Of a stretch of 64,000 bases of DNA, positions 45,901 through 53,400 are shown piece by piece. Location of the stretch: contig OZ250155.1 in NCBI GenBank assembly GCA_965237775.1, positions 2,852,001 to 2,916,000 on the forward strand, read 5' to 3'. Every line of letters begins with the position of its first letter. Within the stretch, counting starts at the first letter, position 1. The stretch is from CATOSP01 sp965237775 (GTDB lineage Bacteria > Chloroflexota > Dehalococcoidia > Lucifugimonadales > UBA3495). A program made the position numbers and the translations under genes. Below the pieces are notes generated by a model, which was not told the origin of the DNA, made no database searches, and saw nothing but the letters and a program-made list of their open reading frames with translations.

Positions 45901-47370
45901 TTCAGCCACCAGTGGGTAGCCGGCGACGGGGTCACGGATACGGACATCCCGGGAGAAACCGGCGCCGCCTATGTGGTAAGGCCAGGCGACGCGGGCAAGA
46001 TGATCAAGGTACGGGTCTCATTCACCGACGACGCGGGCAACGAGGAGACCCTGACCAGCGCGGCCACGGCCGCCGTGGCGGCAACCGTCCCCGGAACGCC
46101 CCGCTCCCTGCAGGTGCAGACCGAGGGCACCGGGGAACTGGCCGTCAACTGGCAGCCGCCCGAATCCAACGGCGGCTCCGAGGTGACGGGATACCGGGTC
46201 GAGTGGAAGCTGGCCGCCGGAAGCTGGAACACGGAGGCCGACGTCTCCTTCGCGAGCACGACTGAGACCTCACACACCATCACGGACCTGGCGCTGGACA
46301 CCGAGTACGCCGTCCGCGTCATCGCCGCCAACGGGGCCGGGGACGGCCCGCCGTCCGCCGAGCGGACGGAGACCGCCCGGGCCCAGACGTCGGAGCAACA
46401 GGAAAGTACGTCCAACACGCCGGCCACCGGAGCGCCGGCCATCAGCGGCACAGTGGAGGTGGGCGAGACCCTGACGGCGGACACCTCCGGCATCGCCGAC
46501 GAGGACGGCCTGGACAACGTGGTATTCACCTACCAGTGGGTCCGCAACGACGCCAATATCAGCGGGGCCACCGCCTCCACCTACACGGTACACAATGACG
46601 ACGCGGGAAAGAGCATCAGGGTGCGGGTCTCCTTCACCGACGACGACGGCAACGACGAGTCGCTGACCAGCGAAGTCGTGGCAATTCCAGTACCCGACCC
46701 GCTGACCGCCAGCTTTGATGCCAGCACGGTGCCGGCCAGCCACGACGGCTCGACCGCCTTCACGCTGGAGTTCTTTTTCAACAAGGAACCCAGCCTGGAG
46801 GCAGACGCCGTCCGGGACCAGGTCCTGACCGTCACGGGCGGCGACGTCACCGGCGCCAGCCGGACCACCCAGGGCAGCACCCTGAGGTGGGAGATAACCG
46901 TCCAGCCCGACGGGGACGACGACGTCAGCGTCACCCTCCCCAGGACCACCGGCTGCGCCGACCCGGGGGCGGTCTGCACCCGGCACGGCCAGATGCTCTC
47001 CAACAAGATCTCAACCACCATCAGCGGCCCGGAGCCGCAGCAACAGCAGCAGGAGGAAGGACCCACGGAACCGCCGCCGGCGCCCACCGGCCTGACCGGG
47101 ACCATCAACGACGACGGGACCATCACCCTCAGCTGGACCGCCCCGGAGGACGACTCGGTGACCGGCTACCAGGTGCTGCGCCGGAGGCCGCAGTGGGGGG
47201 AGACCGGCCTGGAGGTGTACGTGGATGACACGGGCAGCCCCGCCGCCACCTACACGGACACCAACACGGTGGACCCCACCCGCTACGTCTACCGGGTCAA
47301 GGCCCGGAACGCCGCCGGCCTGAGCGAATGGTCCAACTTCGTGAAGATCGACAAGACGAACCAAGGCTGA
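33976..47370 (+). CDS. Giant secreted protein: ten cadherin-like/propeller-like modules, FN3 and Ig-like repeats (4464 aa)
   Basis: The ATG at 33976 starts a signal peptide (LLKAAAAALVLLAIAVSL ... PARAQA, cleavage near residue 38). Residues 40-3357 consist of ten modules of about 330 residues. Each has one cadherin-like beta-sandwich (DATLSALTVSPKDIIGFD ... TQDYTVSINRG) followed by FGWNAxxDLDGL and four to six blades of the type GIWSDGTTMWVADxxDDKxYAY. Then come two FN3 domains (3360-3558), a unique domain with Cys (3560-3700) and alternating Ig-like (VGETLTADTSGIADxDGL), 'SHDG' and FN3 domains to the end. No membrane anchor or sorting signal is visible. Such proteins probably act as adhesins or surface-layer structures; no enzymatic motif seen. 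Confidence 0.85.
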   Translation: MQKLRSNPNKLLKAAAAALVLLAIAVSLTAYPMPARAQALSTDATLSALTVSPRDITGFSSVRFAYDVGVASTVTEATITATATNSNADVSFDTPDSNNMTDGHQVALSAGRNTVTITVTAEDGSDEQDYTVSVNRGVADNYGWNADADLDGLTAAENQQPAGIWGNGATFWISDVEDNKLYAYNADGTRDASQDFNTLAAANNDTPGGIWSNGVTMWVADNSADRLFAYRMSDKQRDSAKDFTNLATGNGAPSDLWSDGTTMWVSDLNTDQIFAYRMSDRQPDATRGFTSLGTDNNFPGGIWSDGLTMWVGDYGNDKLYAYDMTSRARLESRDFNTLSDANNGQPEGIWSDGTTMWVADYNDHKVYAYNMPPSNDNRLSSLTVSPKNIIGFAADRTSYQVGVASTVTQATITATANHANATLDYSGTDADAVAVGHQVALSDGRNEVTITVTAEDSSTQDYTISINRGVTTPAGWKASDDLDGLIAAGNIRPGGIYANDTTAWVLNRFNPKKIFGYSRSTGARDTTKDFDIDATNPHDMWSDGTTLWVAERDGVTSNLRAYTLATGTPLPSQDFENLTAAGNTDPFGVWSDGTTMWVADSSDTHLYAYDRVTKVRQMDKELSLSGFAWNNIEIDPDGFWMDDTTIWVSAPGLGNDFITLVRAIKRSDGSRDTSRDIPVVAAGSDGAQGIWADDETMLIVDGTDDKVYSFNLPEAPSTDATLSALTLSPRDIIGFDAERTSYQVGVASTVAEATVAATANDANADVSFDPQDSNDMTDGHQVALVAGRNTVTITVTAENGSDEQDYTVSVNQGVSGDYGWNAERDLDGLEATLAGLPFGIWSNSTTIWVVDSDDESAFAYNHDGTRDAAKDFDFDSSHQAARGAWSDGEYVWITDRDDNKLYVYEVATGTRQNSREFDLDTENVGATGVWSDGATIWVADSFANKVFAYALDGGARQDGDDIDLASDNNVGGGIWSDGATIWVSQELETNPKLFAYVLDGGVRVEDRDFNTLQAAGASLPTGLWSDGETMWVADVTENNSKIYAYNMPPSADNRLSDLTVSPKNIFGFDAGRTSYQVGVASTVTQATITATANHANATVDYSGTDVDAVADGHQMDLSEGRNPVTITVTAEDNTTQDYTVSVNRGVTTGFGWNAEHDLDGIIAGGTNPRHLWTNGTTIWVSDITSTVQELHAYNTGGTRDSAKDFNTLEDANNTTPTGIWSNGTTMWVADSADADIYAYSVSTKAQDTTKKFDDLNANNSQPRGIWSNDTTLWVADSADDKIFAYNLSSKEEETYNQFDNLDPENGDPRGIWSDGETMWVSDVRDRKIYAYNMGTKSRDQTKEFDTPIAAGQANPFGITSNGTIMWVSDSIQRKLYAYNLPPPSDDATLSDLTVSPKDIIGFDADRTAYEVGVASTVSQATVTGTPNDPNAGVSYSGTDADDMTDGHQVALSAGRNEVTITVTAENDRTQDYTVSINQGVTDDYGWNAEKDLDGLIAAGQQQAAGIWSNGTTIWVTDPGNKRLTSYNADGTRNSSEDFNALAEGQNAQPAGIWSNGTTMWVADGHLGNLYAYNMSDKQRDTTKDIRTFILYPGGVWSDGTTIWVLNAQNATILAFNISSRSLDSAKEFNTLVAASNQTPRGIWSDRTTMWVADAFGDKVYAYNMSDKQRDDTKDFNTLSSAGNHDAYGLWSDHTTMWITDQVDRKVYSYNKPLSADNTLSTLTVSPKDITGFDPERTSYEVGLASTVPQATVVARATNGAATVNYSGTDADPGTPGHQVDLSAGRNQVSVTVTAQDNTEKNYTVSINRGVTGDYGWKADDDLDGLIAADNRGPRGIWGNSSTFYISDFDDDKVYAYNRDGTRDDTKDFDTTGSTFPNGIWSDGTTLWVADSGSTTLFAYTLSNGNRNTGAEITLANPARGVWGNSTTIWAVNETTDKLEAYQKSDGTDDNDKDITLDSANADPAGIWSDDTTIWVADHVDDKLYAYTLSNGDRDSSKDIDTSGSGNENPRGLWGEGDTIWVTDEDDDRVYSYNLQDQRNSDATLSALITSPRNILRFDADRTAYEVGVTSTVAQATVTATLNDPKASVDYSGTDADLVAVGHQVDLSAGRNEVTVTVTAEDDSTQDYTVSINRGVTDDFGWNAGNDLDGLDLGAPGGTTNIPVGIAEHNGIFWISSQLSRNIFAFQQDGSRLPNRDFTTAASQPGSLWTDGQTLWVTDPMAHKLYAHRLSDGSRQTGKEFNLHSDNIRPAGIWSDGNTIWVADSTDDKLYSYALDGGARRESREFDLHSSNDNPTGIWSDGYTIWVGDGIDDKLYAYGLEDGQRQASLDFTTLSAAQNNHLSDIWSNGSIMWVVDYEDLKVYSYNMPPSADHRLSDLTVSPKNLIGFATDRTSYEVGVASTVAQATVTGTPANPNARVDFSGTDADLNTTGHQVNLSAGRNEVTVTVTAQDGNNTQEYAVSINRGVAADFGWKASDDLDGFVAHELFVPTGIASDGSRFWITTENDLDIFAFNYLGLPDATRNITPDSDNGNPTYMWADATTLFVVDPVDLLVYAYRLSDGAVQNSREFALLSTNSDPTGIWSDGVTAWVADSADHQLYSYNLALRQPDDDKNIDLDGDNTDPAGVASNGATIWVADPTDRKVYAYTLQGGGRVVTKEINTLVNADNTAPSGMWASLDTIWVNDAGDSKTYTYNLPPATTPQQVAADATLSALTISPKDIVRFDPDDTSYEVGVASTVTEATVAATPNAPNAMAFITPTDANAGTGGHQVALSAGRNPVTIRVTSQDGTIRTYRVSINRGVTANFGWKADDDLDGLPRPATTYRYRGLAEHNGIFWISSIDSRTLAAYQQDGSRLPARDISLHSANIFPSYLWTNGTTIWVADSIGDKLFAYRLSDGNRQESGDIALHADNVFVAGIWSDGTTIWVAESNDDKLYAYALDGGARQESREFDLHSSNDQPTGIWSDGYTMWVADPSDDKLYAYFLETGQRRGRLDFDTLRGIGNNVGAGITSNGTTMWVLDSNDRKVYSYNLLLSDDRTLSALTVRPKDIIGFDAERDSYQLGVDSTVTRATVTATANHPGARVTFTPPDASSGTRGHQVDLSAGRNPVTVTVTAENGTTQDYTVSVNRGVAGDYGWNAGNDLDGLATTTDNPVGAIAEHDGIFWIAPFFRGNVLAYRQDGSRLPSRDISRSANANITYMFTDGQTIWAADGVDHKLYAYQLSDDSRQEPKDITLHTDNAQGAGIWSDGTTMWVADNTDHKLYAYSLDGGVRQQSREFDLASGNDESRGIWSDGNTVWVTDSTDQKLYAYTLQDGDRQTGRDFNTLQAVGNTKPLDITSGSNIMWVTDTVDNKVYSYNMPLLPPANVQPAIGDRRIAITWDDPQRSAITGYQYRVSSDDAVSWNPDWTTMPGSNARTTTFTVRNLANTFEHVIEVRALEGAKSSGAARFAATPMGPPSMPLMPENLDTVAGDQTIYLSWHKPVEDPRAPVTSFDARYRPYGSSRSWRNATSVSVEQTPRTLYNQTIEGLDNRQPYEVQAAAVNSVGRSEWATASAVPQAEYRYGPPSDDGNETLDLGPLHASWTDRLNSVTFHPDQKHLNINVIENSCMAPATFRIFWDVQDKAAKEYEADIQTREGAGEVTHQFGTETFIYANTRYEQGYIYGTASLHKSSTLSVRVRARFKPEGWSTWSETADLFCFETENPATSQHQAGNAQQAGTDNSPATGEPAITGAAEVGETLTASTGGITDPDGLASAAFSYQWSRDDGSTTTNISRATTSTYTLQEEDLDLRVSVTVAFTDDEGNDETLTSAAVHVQPPPPLSGAFDSATLPSEHDGSSTFSFEIYFSEEPVLGFEAVRDHVLEVTNGDVASVRRTTQGSNLRWEITVQPDSNDEVTLLLPITANCGDAGAVCTASEKKLLIGAAVFVRGPAASQEQTAANTPATGNPAVTGTARVGQTLSADTSGIADADGLQNATFSHQWVAGDGVTDTDIPGETGAAYVVRPGDAGKMIKVRVSFTDDAGNEETLTSAATAAVAATVPGTPRSLQVQTEGTGELAVNWQPPESNGGSEVTGYRVEWKLAAGSWNTEADVSFASTTETSHTITDLALDTEYAVRVIAANGAGDGPPSAERTETARAQTSEQQESTSNTPATGAPAISGTVEVGETLTADTSGIADEDGLDNVVFTYQWVRNDANISGATASTYTVHNDDAGKSIRVRVSFTDDDGNDESLTSEVVAIPVPDPLTASFDASTVPASHDGSTAFTLEFFFNKEPSLEADAVRDQVLTVTGGDVTGASRTTQGSTLRWEITVQPDGDDDVSVTLPRTTGCADPGAVCTRHGQMLSNKISTTISGPEPQQQQQEEGPTEPPPAPTGLTGTINDDGTITLSWTAPEDDSVTGYQVLRRRPQWGETGLEVYVDDTGSPAATYTDTNTVDPTRYVYRVKARNAAGLSEWSNFVKIDKTNQG
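34093..44046 (+). repeat. Ten tandem ~1 kb coding modules
   Basis: Modules begin near 34093, 35101, 36127, 37129, 38131, 39121, 40096, 41089, 42094 and 43081, so the period is 975-1026 bp. The cadherin-like halves are the most alike; modules 2, 4 and 8 share NRLS or HRLS openings and PKNI or PKNL, and the others share DATLSAL or close variants with PKDI or PRDI. Propeller parts vary in blade number. Confidence 0.8.
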
Positions 47371-47482
47371 GGCGGGCCCCAACAATGCTGGCGGTGGCCG
47401 ATCGGCCAAACCACAGTTGAAAAATCACACGGCCCCAGGCCGAGGCGGAACCCGATCCACACAGAAGCGAGGAACAAATCCC

Positions 47483-50400
47483 GTGCAGACGAAGAGACTC
47501 ATCGACATCCCGCGCCGGCTCAGCCGCAAAGCATTCGCCGCCGGGCTGGCGGCAACGCTGCTCACCCTATCCGCGGCCCTGGCCTTCAACCTGCTGCCCG
47601 CGCAGGCGCAGGCGCAGGCCGCCGATCCACCGGCCGCGCCCACCGGACTCTCCGCCTCCGGGGTATCCAGCAACAGTGTCACGCTGAATTGGGACGACCC
47701 GGGCGACAGCTCTATCACGGGCTACCAGGCGCTGAGACGCTCCCGGGGCGGCAGCGAGTACGGGGACGGAGAGGGCGCAGCCGAGTTTGCCGTGATCGCA
47801 GACGACACCGGCTCCGCCGCGACAACCTACACCGACGCGTCCGTTACGCCCAGAACCCGGTATGTCTACCGCGTGAAGGCCATCAATCCGGCGGGAACCA
47901 GCGGGCAGTCGAGCTACCTCAACGTCGAGACTCTGGCAGTTGCTGAAGTCCCCGAAGCTCCCACGGGCCTCTCAGCCCCATCGGCGACCCATGAGAACGT
48001 GACGCTGACCTGGGACGACCCGGGCGACAGCTCCATCACCGGCCACCAGGTGCTGAGACGCTTCCGGGACGGCGACGAGTACGGGGATGGTGAGGGCGCG
48101 GCCGAGTTCGCCGTGATCGAGGAAAACACCGGCTCCGCTGCCGTCACCCACACCGACAGTTCCGTCACCGCGAGGACCCGGTACGCCTACAGCGTGAAGG
48201 CCATCAACCCGGCGGGAACAAGCGGACAGTCCGGCTACCTCAACGTCGATACCACGGAGACCCCGCCCGACAGGCCCCTGTCGCCGGCACGAGGCTCCCG
48301 CCCCAACGTCGTGCTCATCCTCGCCGACGACCTGGGCTGGGGCGATGTCGAAACGAACAACCCGGACTCGGCCATGACGACTCCCCGCATCGACGGCATC
48401 GCCGCGGCGGGCGTCAACTTCACCGACGCCCATTCGCCGTCGTCCAACTGCACGGGGACGCGCTATGGACTGCTCACGGGGCGCTACGCGTGGCGGACCT
48501 GGCTGACCTCGGGCGTCCTCAACGGCTACGACCGGCCGCTGATCGGCCCGGACCGCCCCACGCTGGGCACGCTGCTCCGGGGTCACGGCTACCGCACCGC
48601 GGCGGTCGGCAAATGGCACCTCGGCATGGACTTCGCCCGCCTGCCGGACGCCCACGAGGTCACGGAGATGAACCGGGGCATCGACTTCGACGCCGAGATC
48701 CTGGACAGTCCCGTCGACCACGGGTTCGACGAGTTCTTCGGGACCAGCGCCAACCTCACCTGGCGCGTACCGGCCTACATCCGAGACAACAGATTCACCG
48801 CCAATCCGGATAGAGGGAATCAGCCCGAGTCCGGACTCATCAGAGCAAAGGAGGTCCTTGGCCGCCTGACCGAGGAGGGAGTCGGGTTCATCGAACGGGC
48901 AGCACCAGAGGACGATCCGTTCTTCCTCTACCTGCCACTGAACGCCCCGCACGTGCCGATGGCCCCGAACGATCACTTCCGAGACAGCACCGGCCTCGGC
49001 CTCTACGGCGACTTCGTCGCCCAGATAGACTGGACGGTCGGCCAGGTGCTGGACGCGCTCGAACGGACCGGCGCCAGTGAGAACACGCTGGTGATCTTCA
49101 CCTCGGACAACGGCTCATACATGGGAGGTCTGCCGAACCACATGTCAAATGACCATACCGAGAATCCCAGGGCATTCTACTATCGTTACGATACGCACCA
49201 GTCCAACGGCGGGTGGTTCGGCCTCAAGGGCACCATCAACGAGGGCGGGCACCGCGTGCCGCTCCTGCTGCAGTGGCCGCGAAAGATCGAGGCGGGCTCA
49301 ACCGTCGACGCCACCGTCTCGCTGACCGATCTGTACGCGACCCTGGCCGACATCATGGAGGAAGAGCCGGAATCCGGCGTGGCCACCGACAGCCTTTCCC
49401 TCCTGCCCCTGCTGCTGGGCGAGTCCGAGACGCGTGGGACGCCCGTCGTACACTATTCCGCCGCCGGGATGTTCGCGCTGAGGGACGGCCGGTGGAAGCT
49501 GGTGTTTGGCAACGGTCGCGGCAGCCTGAGCGGAATGGCGAACGGCGAACCCTTCGGCACACCATGGCGGCTCTACGACCTGGAGCAGGATCCCAGGGAG
49601 GTCAGGAATGCCGCCAGAGCCAACCCGGCCGTGATGGCACGGATGGAAGCCGCCCTGGACCGTATCCGTTCAACGGAGAACGGCACACTGCCGGCCAATG
49701 CCGCGTTGAGTAAGCTGAGTCTCGCCGGCATAGACATCGGGGCGTTCAATCCAGACGAGCCGAGCTATTCGGCCACCGTGGACCGGGGAATCGAGACTGT
49801 GGAGGTGACGGCGCTCCCAACAGAGACGGATGCCGGAGTGAGCATCTCGACTCCCGAGGGGCGGCTCCTGTACGGCAAGCCCCAGCGCGGGCGGGTCGAG
49901 GTGGGGCTGGCCGAGTCCAGCACCACGATCACGATCACCGTCGAAGCCCCGGACAAGAGCGCGACTGCGACCTACACGGTGACCGTCACGCGTGCCGACG
50001 AAGCGGCCATTGCGGGCATCCCGCTGGTTGGGGAGACGCTGACGGCGGACACCTCGGGCATCGCCGGCGAGGACGGGCTGAGCGGCGCCTCCTTCAGCCA
50101 CCAGTGGGTCTCGAACGATGGAATCGGGGACACGGACATAGAAGGCGCCACCAGCGCGACCTATGTCCTGACGGCCGAGGACCTCGGGAAGACCGTCCGG
50201 GTCCGCGTGAGCTTCACCGACGACACGGGCAACGAGGAAACGCTGACCAGCCCGGCCACCGCCACGATCCGCCATCCGGAGGATGTGGTTGCCTGGGAGG
50301 GCGAACTCACGGCGGGGCAGGACGCCGGCATCCTCCCGGTCAGGTCAGGTTATTCGTTCTTCCGAGACCTCGGCGGGACCCTGTCCCCCGACGAATTTGT

Positions 50401-53400
50401 GCTTGAGGAGACAACCTACAGGGTCCGGTTCCTGGTGCACTCAAGCGAGGGCCTCCGGCTGGGGATGGACCGGGAACTGCCGGCCGACTTCACCCTGCTC
50501 GTTGCCGATTCCTACTATCGTGGCAGCGAAGGCATGATCCCTCCTTCCATTGACGGAGTGGACGCGTACTGGTGGCCCTCTACCCCCCCGGACTGGCTTG
50601 GGGACGTCCCGGTCCGGGTGGGCCTGACCGTCCACCCGGCGGTCCCGCTGGGGGACCTCCGGATGGCCCCTGTGACCGGAGAGTTCAGCAACTTCCCCTC
50701 AGAGCATGACTGGATTGAGGATGTCACCTTCCGCATCTACTTCAGCGAGGGAGTCGCCACTACTGCCGACACGCTGCGCGACCATGTCCTGTCGGTCACC
50801 GGCGGCACGGTGTCCGGCGTCGAGGCCGTGGGGGACGAGAGCCGGATATGGGCGTTATCGGTCACTCCTGAATCGAGCGAGCCGATTACGGTCCGCATCG
50901 AAGCCGGCCTGGACTGTGCACTGCCCGGCGCGATCTGTTCTGCGGACGGCAGGCGCCTCTTCAACCGGATGGAACTGCGGGTGGAACCCATGGAGAAGAA
51001 TCCGCCCACGGGAGCCCCCATCATCAGAGGGACGGTGGAGGCGGGGCAGACACTCACGGCTGACACATCGGGGATAGCCGACGCAGACGGGCTGACCGGT
51101 GCTACGTTCAGTTACCAGTGGGTGTCGTACGACGGAAACGCCGACACGGATATCCCGGGTGCGACCGGCTCCACCTATACCCTGGTTCCCGCCGACGAGG
51201 GAAAGTCCTTCAGGGTGAGGGTGTCGTTCACCGACGACGCCGGCTTCGAGGGATCGCTGACCAGCGCGCTGTTCGGCTCGGAGCAGCCGTATGGACTGAA
51301 CGCATCGGCATCGGACGGCGCGGTGGCGCTGACCTGGCAGCTGCCAGCGGGCTGGCCCTACTCGTCAACCTTCCAGATACTGCGCAAGCGTCCCGAGCTT
51401 GGCGAGACCGAGCCCCTGGTGCTCGTCAAATACCTTCAGAGCCCGGGGAATACCTACACCGACACGGACGTGGAGTCTGGAGTGATGTACGTGTACCGGG
51501 TGAGGGGGGTGGACCCCTTCGGCTATACCGGAGAGGCATCCGAGCTGGTTGAGATTCGAGCTGGGGAATCGACACCGGTTGAGAACACCCCGGCCACCGG
51601 CGCCCCCGCCGTCAGAGGCGCCGTCCAAGTGGGCGGGACGCTGACGGCGGACACGTCGGACATCACCGACGAGGACGGACTGAGCGGCGCCGTCTTCGCC
51701 TACCAGTGGCTCGCTGATTACGCGGAGATCCCAGGCGCTACGGACTCGACCCATGCCGTGGACGCCGGCCAGGAGGGCAAGACCATCAGGGTGAGGGTGA
51801 GCTTCACCGACGACGCGGGCAACGAGGAAATCCTGCACAGCGCGGCGACGGCGGCGGTTGCGGCAGCGCCCCCTTCCAACAGCCCGGCCACCGGAGCGCC
51901 CACCATCAGCGGGACGGCCCAGGTGGGAGAGACGCTGACGGCGGACACCACAGGCATATCCGACACGGACGGGCTGGACAACGCAGACTTCGATTACCAG
52001 TGGCTGGCCGACGACAGCGATATTTCCGGCGCGACGGATTCGACCTACACCCTGATAGAGACCGACGAGGGCAGGACCATCAGGGTGCGGGTCAGCTTCA
52101 CCGACGACGGGGGCAACGACGAGTCCGTTACCAGCGCGGCGGCGGCGCAGCAGGGAACGTGTTCGGGAGGTGGATATGACCCGATGCCTGTGGAGGTGGA
52201 CGTAACGGCCGTTCCCATAGTGGTCGAGTCCACCACTGACGAATACTTCGTGCTCTATGTGCGGCACGAACTGGATGCAGACACCACCGTGGAATTGCCG
52301 GTCGCGGTGTCGTTGGGCGAGGAGGGCGGGACCACGCTGGCCGAGAACGTGGCGGCACTGCCCAAGGAGCGCTACCGGGTAGAGAAGTACCTCATCGCCG
52401 ACCCGGCGGACGCCGACGGAGATTGCATTGACGACATCACCGAACTGGCCAACCCGGTGGGCCAGAACCCGGTGAATCCCGCCGCCGCCGTTGAACTCAG
52501 CGACGGCGCCGTGGCCGTCCCCGATCGGGAAACATTTGAGACAATCTCGTTCGGCAAGCATCACCTCAAGTTTATTCTGTTCGGCATAGACACAGACAGT
52601 CCGAGTCTCTACTTCCTAAACACCAAGACGCACCGGACCCATCATGACTTCTTGCGAGCCACAGGCCTCGAGCTGAGCCTAGACGGGTTGATCAGCGGTG
52701 ATATCTTCTATCATTCGACGCTCTTTGCCACGGATGACAGTCCAGGAGGCTACCGTTTCTTATTGAAGTTTTCATCCCCTATCAGTGTTGTAGCGCGCTC
52801 CTATACGGCGCTCGCCGCCAGCATGCCGCTGCTCAAGGACAACTTGGCCTTCCACATGACCAGGCATGAACTTCCGGATTTACAGCCCGAATTGCCGTTG
52901 TACAGGGCATCTCGCATCAACCTCGTGTTCGACGAGGACGTCTGGGGCGATACGGACTTCCTCGCCCTGAACCCAGGAGAAGGGTACGGCCGGCTGCAAG
53001 CCCTGGAGCCGGACGACCGTCCACACCCCCGCGACGTGGTGCTCTACGAGGCGCTGCCCAACGAGCTGCCCCGCGTGGCCGGCATCATCAGCGCCGTGCC
53101 CCAGACCCCGCTGTCGCACGTCAACCTCCGCGCGCTGCAGGACCGCGTACCCAACGCCTTCATCGCCAGCGCCCTCGAGGACGACGACATCAGCGATCTC
53201 ATCGGCAGCCACGTCCACTACGCGGTGACCGATACCGGCTACTCCATCCGGGCGGCCACCCAGGCCGAGGTGGACGAACACTTCGCCTCCTCCCGGCCCG
53301 TGGAGGTCCAGACGCCGCAGCGCGACCTCACGGTGACCTCGATCACACCCCTGGACGAGATCGGCTTCGACGACTGGGACTCCTTCGGCGTCAAGGCGGC

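Noticed and set aside
44053..45909. Minus-strand frame of 618 codons and several others opposite the giant genes
   Set aside because: Val/Gly-rich shadow of the repeat-coding strand; no start signal or family features.
47394..47407. 14-bp palindrome TGGCCGATCGGCCA between the giant genes
   Set aside because: Too short and without T run or conservation evidence to call an operator or terminator.
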